From: Eubacterium_G segne
GTDB lineage: Bacteria; Bacillota; Clostridia; Lachnospirales; Lachnospiraceae
DNA length: 64,000 bases
Assembly (NCBI RefSeq): GCF_014287775.1
Contig: NZ_JACOOZ010000002.1
Span: forward strand, 310,001-374,000
Direction: 5' to 3'
Shown here one piece after another: positions 58,951-64,000 of this stretch. Within the stretch, counting starts at the first letter, position 1. Each line of letters starts with the position of its first letter. A program made the translations under genes and the position numbers. Below the pieces are notes generated by a model, which saw only the letters and a program-made list of their open reading frames with translations, ran no database searches and was not told the origin of the DNA.

Positions 58951-59170
58951 ACTTTCTTTCTCCATTTGCATACTCAACATAAGCCCGCTTCTTTTCTTTA
59001 TCGTAACCCGCTATAGGTTTTTTACAAATTTTTGCTTTATTTATTGCTGCCTTAACAGCCTCAACCGCTCTTTCATCCATTTCATTATCTGATTCTGTCA
59101 ATGTACTTTTCTCTTCTTCTCTCGATACAACTTTTATAATTCTACCACTTTTAGTGCTTACAGTTGTCAT
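58940..59170 (-). CDS. Antitoxin-like partner of the zeta toxin
   Basis: A 76-residue highly charged protein upstream of and overlapping the zeta-type kinase gene. It has a short N-terminal part (TTVSTKSGRIIKVVSREEE), a helix (DERAVEAVKAAINKAKICK) and a C-terminal tail with PIAGYDKEKKRAYVEYANGE. It does not match the classical epsilon antitoxin by eye, but the gene order (antitoxin first, short overlap) and its small size support the role. The ATG follows GGAGGG by 8 bases. Confidence 0.7.
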   Translation of the reverse strand: MTTVSTKSGRIIKVVSREEEKSTLTESDNEMDERAVEAVKAAINKAKICKKPIAGYDKEKKRAYVEYANGERKYAK

Positions 59171-59278
59171 ATAAACATCCCTCCATTCTAATTAATATGA
59201 AAGTAACTTATTAATTACATTTAATCTTCAACTATTACAATATATTTTATCATAATTTATATAAAAAAACACCTTCGA

Positions 59279-59790
59279 TCCGAATTTCTGAGGTGAAATA
59301 AACTTTTTTTCAGATTCCTATGGAATTATGAATATGCAAAAATATTGCTTGCGAATCTAAGAATCACAATGCAAAGAAAAAGCCCTTGAAGCCCCAAAAC
59401 ATCTGCGTAACTCTGAAATAAGCTCGATTACACTTCGTTCCATCTTGCCCATTTCAGATTCCTATGGAATTATGGACATCCCCCAATATTGCTTGCGAAT
59501 CTAATAATGAGCCTCGAATCCGTTCGCTTCGCTCACTTCTTCTCGGTCATTCTTAGATTCTAATGAATCACAATGCAAAGAAAAAGCCCTTGAAGAATAA
59601 ATTCTTCAGGGCTTTCCATTTGCATTGCGATTCGCAAGCAATCATTATCTCTTTGAGAATGTTTTGATAGCTTGAAAAGCCCACAAATAGGGGATTTGTG
59701 TATGACAGTGTTGCATATGTGTTGTATGCGGTTGACTGCCCACATGTTCCCTGAACTACTCATATCTTTGACAAAGAAAGGACTAATACT
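59279..59790 (+). repeat. Structured repeat element, copies B and C, upstream of a small ORF
   Basis: The 620-base spacer 59171-59790 is mostly repeat DNA. TTCCTATGGAATTATG occurs twice here and in copy A as a variant; TCACAATGCAAAGAAAAAGC occurs twice (near 59366 and 59569); TTGCTTGCGAATCTAA occurs twice and is inverted as GATTCGCAAGCAAT near 59630. A near-perfect AAAGCCCT..AGGGCTTT hairpin lies at about 59584-59616. The last block matches copy A and has hairpins CACAAAT/ATTTGTG and GCATA/TATGC just before the ORF at 59791. The region 59171-59278 shows nothing else. Confidence 0.6.
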
Positions 59791-60030
59791 ATGAAAATAC
59801 ATTTTGCTTACTACAATCAATACAAGAACGGAATTGATATTGCTTTTGCTGATAATACACTTCTATTCTTATCCTGTGCTGATGCTGAAAAGAATCTCCA
59901 TACTACACCTAACTCTCAAAGGCTTATTGATAACCTTGCAATTGATAATCCACTTATGTATGCTGCACTTGCTCTTGATTGCGAGTTGCAAGCTTGGGCT
60001 GATGCTATGGATGAGGATTGGAGTCCGTAA
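59791..60030 (+). CDS. Small acidic protein carried by the repeat element
   Basis: A 79-residue acidic soluble protein starting MKIHFAYYNQYKNGIDIAFAD, with a C-terminal DCELQAWADAMDEDWSP. A strong ribosome-binding site (AAAGAAAGGA) lies 8 bases before its ATG, and it is on the plus strand opposite to its neighbours. It has a mild likeness to short DUF6061-type proteins of gut Clostridia, which I cannot confirm. The hairpin-rich repeat just upstream (59620-59780) could be its regulatory leader. No toxic or enzymatic motif was seen. Confidence 0.6.
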   Translation: MKIHFAYYNQYKNGIDIAFADNTLLFLSCADAEKNLHTTPNSQRLIDNLAIDNPLMYAALALDCELQAWADAMDEDWSP

Positions 60031-60040
60031 TGTACTACAA

Positions 60041-62242
60041 TCATTCGGTATTTTCATTAATTCCCATCATCATATTATAATGCTCAATATGATTTGTATA
60101 TTCGAATATCTTTTTAAATACTTCCTGATATCTTTCTGATGAATCATCCAATGCTTCAACATACAAATCATCCGGCATACAATGTGATCCATCATTTATC
60201 CAAGATAATAATGATCTGCAGATTTCCTGACTTTCGTAATCAGGAAACTTATTTATCAATTCGTCATCTTTATATTTCCCCAATATTTTAAAATAATTCT
60301 CAATTATTCGTCTCATAACATTTTGTATAGTAATGACAGAATTAGCATTTTGTTCTTTCAATTCTTTCCACAACAACTCATATGAAGAAGATATTGGATT
60401 TTCAGTTCCATAATACTGTATATTTGTAACACCATCCTTTTTCCTTAGAATCCAATAATGAATATTCTTATTAGGGTTATTTCCATTTCCCATAAATGAA
60501 AGTTCTTTATGAAAATACACATTATGCGTCAATACAATAACCTGCTTAATATTTACATTTCCATCTAAAACTTTATTAATCACATCTTTTAAAAGTGAAC
60601 TTACTACAAATAGTACATTGCTATCTAAGCTTGAAATAGGATCATCAATAACTATTATTCTGTCCTGTGTAACCTCTTCTTCATTTTGACTACCTTTAAT
60701 CCATTGAAGAAAATATAAAAAAGTAATAAATGTCACTTCTCCTTCACTTAATGTAGACTCTACCAATGTCCCATCGGGTCTTCTTATTTGATAATGATTA
60801 TTTTTTTCTGTTGATGGCGCAATTGAAAAATTGTTAAATCCATAACTTACTAAAATCCTATTAATTTCATCAACCGCTGGTTGTATACTTGTAACTGATT
60901 TATTCTTTTGTCTGATTTCTAACTCAATAGTACTCTTTTGATTTTCATATTGAATCTTTTTATTAGAAGCAGCTTGAATACCCTTTGTAAATCCTGCCAC
61001 TTTATTTTTATGTTGACTGATTAATTCACTATTTTCTTGTGCAATTAAATACCATATGTCGCAAATCAATTTTTTCTTTTCTTCCTGATAATTGTCCACA
61101 AGATTATTATGTTTTTTTACTTCTATATTCTTTATTTCAATTATTTTGTTAATTTCATCAACAATATCTTCAACACTCGTAATCTTTATCTTTTTTCCTG
61201 GCTCATTTATTTTTTCATCAATTTGTAATTCATTATTTCTAAAACAATTAACTAACTTTTCTTTTAATTGTTGTATTTTAAGCTTCTCGTCATCTTCAAA
61301 ATCATAATTTTCAATAGATTCCAAAAATGAAATAATCACCTCTTTTTGACACAAATATTGACTTTTACTTGTTTTTAGTAACTCAACATCTCTTTCAAAT
61401 TCTTCATCAAAAAAATCCTCTAATTGCTTTTTAAATGCATCATCTATTGTATTTTTTTGACAAAAAGGACATTGACTTCCAGAATAAAGAAACTTTCTTC
61501 CTTGATTTACCCAATCACTATTTCCCAATTTTATTATCAGGTCCGCAATAGGGATATCTCTTTTACCCACTATACACTTATCCCATATGGATAAATTTTC
61601 TATCTGTTTTATACTTGCAATTGCTAATTTATTAAATCCATCTTTCTTTTCTGGTGGATCTCCTAATAATTTAATTGCTCGTTTTTCTATCTCGTCCCTA
61701 TCAACATTCTCATTTCTTGACAGTTCTATTCCTTTCACTTTAGAAGCAAAAGTATCTTTTTTCATAAAGCCAACAAAAGCTGCCTTAAATTTATCTTCAT
61801 TGGCTTTATATACATCCTTCCATATTATTTCTTTAAAATCCGCCTCTTCTTTCTGAATTTTACTGTTTAATGATTCAATGGTATTTTTGTTAGCAATAAT
61901 ATTTCGTTTTAAATCTTCCAAATCTGCTTTCTTCTTATTGATTTCTTGTATTTCTTCTGTCGTTGCTTGTCCAAGAGTAAAGATACCAGCAATATCACTT
62001 TCTTTGAAATTTTTTTCTCTAAATGTTTTATTATAAACAAATACTCTTTCAGCTACATTATTAGCCCACTTAACTTGACAATCAGAATATTTTTCTAATT
62101 CAAAATTTCCTAACAAATTACTAATAGTAGTTTTACCACATCCATTTGCACCATAAATATAATTAATTTTTTCAATATTATCTATGGTAACTCCTTTATC
62201 ATCATATGTAGCCACATTTTTTATAACTATCTCTTTTATCAA
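60041..62242 (-). CDS. RloC/PrrC-like AAA ATPase with zinc hook, candidate anticodon nuclease
   Basis: A 733-residue ABC/SMC-type ATPase of the AAA_13 group. It has Walker A GANGCGKTT (31-39), then a long coiled coil broken at CPFC (258-261), a Rad50-like zinc hook, and a second coiled coil. The signature motif is LSEGE (498-502), Walker B is IIVIDDP (529-535) with SSLD, and the H-loop is THN (572-574). The C-terminal region (580-733) holds Arg644 and Glu648 four residues apart and His687 in NDGSHC. This resembles the Arg-Glu-His triad of PrrC/RloC anticodon nucleases, which cut tRNA when phage upsets a restriction system. The gene lies 65 bases after an N6-adenine methyltransferase gene; RloC genes are often linked to such systems. 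The nuclease role is an inference. Confidence 0.8.
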   Translation of the reverse strand: MIKEIVIKNVATYDDKGVTIDNIEKINYIYGANGCGKTTISNLLGNFELEKYSDCQVKWANNVAERVFVYNKTFREKNFKESDIAGIFTLGQATTEEIQEINKKKADLEDLKRNIIANKNTIESLNSKIQKEEADFKEIIWKDVYKANEDKFKAAFVGFMKKDTFASKVKGIELSRNENVDRDEIEKRAIKLLGDPPEKKDGFNKLAIASIKQIENLSIWDKCIVGKRDIPIADLIIKLGNSDWVNQGRKFLYSGSQCPFCQKNTIDDAFKKQLEDFFDEEFERDVELLKTSKSQYLCQKEVIISFLESIENYDFEDDEKLKIQQLKEKLVNCFRNNELQIDEKINEPGKKIKITSVEDIVDEINKIIEIKNIEVKKHNNLVDNYQEEKKKLICDIWYLIAQENSELISQHKNKVAGFTKGIQAASNKKIQYENQKSTIELEIRQKNKSVTSIQPAVDEINRILVSYGFNNFSIAPSTEKNNHYQIRRPDGTLVESTLSEGEVTFITFLYFLQWIKGSQNEEEVTQDRIIVIDDPISSLDSNVLFVVSSLLKDVINKVLDGNVNIKQVIVLTHNVYFHKELSFMGNGNNPNKNIHYWILRKKDGVTNIQYYGTENPISSSYELLWKELKEQNANSVITIQNVMRRIIENYFKILGKYKDDELINKFPDYESQEICRSLLSWINDGSHCMPDDLYVEALDDSSERYQEVFKKIFEYTNHIEHYNMMMGINENTE

Positions 62243-62307
62243 TTGTTTTCTCCTCTATCAAACCAATCATATATACATTTTCTTGTTTCTTCTATAAAAG
62301 CTCCTTT

Positions 62308-64000
62308 TCATTTTACACAATGTCTTGTGTGCTGAAGTGATAAAAGAGAATCCTTTATTTTATCATATAAATCTTGTGCCCCAATTGATTGAAGTACTTT
62401 ATTGTCGAACTCTCTACGTGCCGGATCTTTTAATTCATCTTCAATATCCATAACTTCTCTGTTCTTAATAATATCAAATAGTCTAATAATCTCTTCAGCA
62501 TCCGGTTGAGATATTTGATCAATATCTATCATATACATATTTTTCAGTCTAGCACTACTTGCATCAAGCACTCCCAACCCTCTTCCGAATCCTATCGCTT
62601 CTATTGCAAACATTCCATATATAGAATTTAAAACAGCATGTACCAAATCAGAATCATACCTTTCGGATTTTAATAACATTCTAGTAAATCGCTGATCCAC
62701 AAAAGTTCTTTCCTTAAATTTTGCCACAAACAGCCTTTTGTCAGGATTCAATGCCGTAACAAAATCAGCTCTTGACGCATCATCCATTTCATACCAATAA
62801 CACCCAGGTTTTTTTAATGCAATTGGAAGTGGTTTTCCAACGCCATTATTTATGTGTTCAAACTTTTCTATCCAAGTAAGTGCCCCTTCATGCCCCAACT
62901 CTTCTAATTCTCTTTTACTTCTATGGCAACAAAATGCTTCTATGTCTGTTTCTGCATCATATGATTTTAATCTAGCTGGATTTTTTAGAACCGGACGTAT
63001 ATATTCTTCTTCAATATCATTTGTATCGGAAGGATAAAATAAATCGTTCCAGCCTCTACGCTCTCCTCGCCTAACATCTAAGAATTTTGAAACAGGTACT
63101 AATTTATTCACCAACTTTTTCATCCATAACACATCATGAAAAAGAGTATTAATTGTAAGTCCATAATTTGTTATATTATTAATCTCCTCATAACTGTACT
63201 TTTTAAATGTCGCCAACTTAGGATCCAACATTTCGTTCAGAATAATGCTATTTACTAATACTTCAACCTCGTCATCCCCTATACTATGTATATCTTTTCT
63301 TACTAACCAAAATGATACTTTATGTTGTATATCAGGTTGTGAAATAATTTTCTTCTGCATTATTAATAATGTACCAACAACATCGGCATTTTTAAACCAT
63401 CTCTTATTGTCACTTGCAACTACTGCTTCTATATCATAATAATATTGCAGTGCATCAAAAAATTTTCTTCCAATATCTGTTCCCAACCATGAATTTGATA
63501 AGATAATTCCAAGTTTTCCATTAGTATCTAATAATTCATACAACTTAAATGGTATAAAATTATATAAATCTGTTTTACCTAACGTAAATTCTATACCTGT
63601 ATTATCTTGTATATTCTTTCTTATTTGAGTAATAAACTCCTGTTCATCTTTCGCGATTTTATTATATTCAACAAATGGTAGATTAGAAATAATTGCTCCA
63701 AACTTCGGAATAATCCTTTTTATTTCCCTTCCATCAATTGGACTTTTAATCTTAATTTCATCGCCAACATTAACAGAAAAAACGTCTCGTTGAAACATAT
63801 TTAATGGTATATTTATTGCCTGAATATCTGTTATTGATATATTAGCAATCTGAAGTGGATATGCGTATTTATCCGAGACCCAAGTACTAACGAAAGCCTT
63901 TTCCGTCATTGCAAATCTTTTAGCCTTATTCTTAATTATAGCTTTTGCAATTGTACCAGTTCCAGCACATAAATCTGCACAATCTTTATTCCAATCATCT
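62308..64000 (-). CDS. N6-adenine DNA methyltransferase with C-terminal recognition region (5' end outside window)
   Basis: A large type I/IIG-like adenine methyltransferase; about 564 residues are visible. Motif I is DLCAGTGTIAKAII right at the visible start, and motif IV is AIISNLPFVEYNK, where NLPF replaces the usual NPPF/Y. KLGIILSNSWLGTD follows. The C-terminal part (FLDVRRGERRGWNDLFYPSD and EEEYIRPVLKNPARLKSYD, then GCYWYEMDDASRADF) resembles a TaqI-type target-recognition domain, so one polypeptide could both recognise and methylate. The open frame runs past the internal ATG at 63909 and off the window, and the motif I residues upstream show the true start is outside. It probably belongs to a restriction-type defence locus with the RloC-like gene. 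Confidence 0.8.
   Translation of the reverse strand, partial: DDWNKDCADLCAGTGTIAKAIIKNKAKRFAMTEKAFVSTWVSDKYAYPLQIANISITDIQAINIPLNMFQRDVFSVNVGDEIKIKSPIDGREIKRIIPKFGAIISNLPFVEYNKIAKDEQEFITQIRKNIQDNTGIEFTLGKTDLYNFIPFKLYELLDTNGKLGIILSNSWLGTDIGRKFFDALQYYYDIEAVVASDNKRWFKNADVVGTLLIMQKKIISQPDIQHKVSFWLVRKDIHSIGDDEVEVLVNSIILNEMLDPKLATFKKYSYEEINNITNYGLTINTLFHDVLWMKKLVNKLVPVSKFLDVRRGERRGWNDLFYPSDTNDIEEEYIRPVLKNPARLKSYDAETDIEAFCCHRSKRELEELGHEGALTWIEKFEHINNGVGKPLPIALKKPGCYWYEMDDASRADFVTALNPDKRLFVAKFKERTFVDQRFTRMLLKSERYDSDLVHAVLNSIYGMFAIEAIGFGRGLGVLDASSARLKNMYMIDIDQISQPDAEEIIRLFDIIKNREVMDIEDELKDPARREFDNKVLQSIGAQDLYDKIKDSLLSLQHTRHCVK

Noticed and set aside
59480..59560. A possible tRNA near the GC-rich TTCGCTTCGCTC stretch
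   Set aside because: No acceptor stem, D-arm or T-loop arrangement could be drawn; the sequence is part of the repeat element.
62308..63909. A complete methyltransferase starting at the ATG at 63909
   Set aside because: The frame continues upstream without a stop and holds motif I (CAGTGTIAKA), so the ATG is internal and the gene runs off the window.

Overview
This is low-GC Firmicutes DNA, most likely from a gut Lachnospiraceae (Clostridia). The grounds are AT-rich intergenic DNA, an intact sporulation sigma factor of the SigK type, RNase J, an IreB-like protein, DUF4250 and DUF1292 proteins, and a Clostridia-style F1Fo ATPase cluster. Nearly all genes lie on the minus strand. No rRNA, tRNA or CRISPR array was recognised. 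Species cannot be fixed from the sequence alone.

Layout by region. (1) 1-5.6 kb: one end of a Tn916-family integrative conjugative element. It holds an Orf21-like FtsK/SpoIIIE coupling ATPase (cut by the window edge), Orf22- and Orf23-like DUF961 proteins, an extra membrane protein inserted between Orf22 and Orf21, and a 1014-residue cell-wall surface protein with thioester, Cna-B and VaFE repeat domains. (2) 5.6-13.7 kb: an AT-rich accessory and decay zone. It contains a frameshifted GNAT acetyltransferase, a P-loop/zinc-ribbon kinase-like ATPase, several unrecognised genes, a nonsense-interrupted EEP nuclease, and relics of a second mobile element (ParA fragment fused to a surface-protein tail, a broken class B sortase, iteron-like repeats).

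(3) 13.7-56.2 kb: core chromosome. rpsB-tsf is followed upstream by topA-dprA-comM and sigK. Next come a U32 peptidase-family protein and TrmR-like methyltransferase, an MltG-like stub, RNase J, DUF1292, ruvX, ireB and mtaB. A divergent HPr-like gene separates these from thiI, a cysteine desulfurase, rsmE, prmA and a DUF4250 gene. Then come a zinc/cadmium-type ATPase with its ArsR-family repressor and operator, deoB-cdd for nucleoside salvage, a large secreted metallo-beta-lactamase/discoidin protein, the complete atpBEFHAGDC operon, a LysR regulator, pckA, a C39-like peptidase and a VanRS-like two-component system.

(4) 56.2-64 kb: a defence-type island. It holds a DpnI-type methyl-dependent endonuclease co-transcribed with an unusual DHPW-motif DNA methyltransferase, a zeta-type toxin with its antitoxin, and intergenic elements that look like structured repeats. 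It also has a small ORF carried by one of those repeats, a RloC/PrrC-like zinc-hook ATPase with a candidate anticodon-nuclease triad, and an N6-adenine methyltransferase running off the window.

The most interesting items are the DpnI-plus-methyltransferase pair, the RloC-like/N6-methyltransferase pair, the repeated structured element with compensatory changes in its hairpins, and a second repeat family (32.7, 32.8 and 36.8 kb) whose hairpin ends also vary in a compensatory way.
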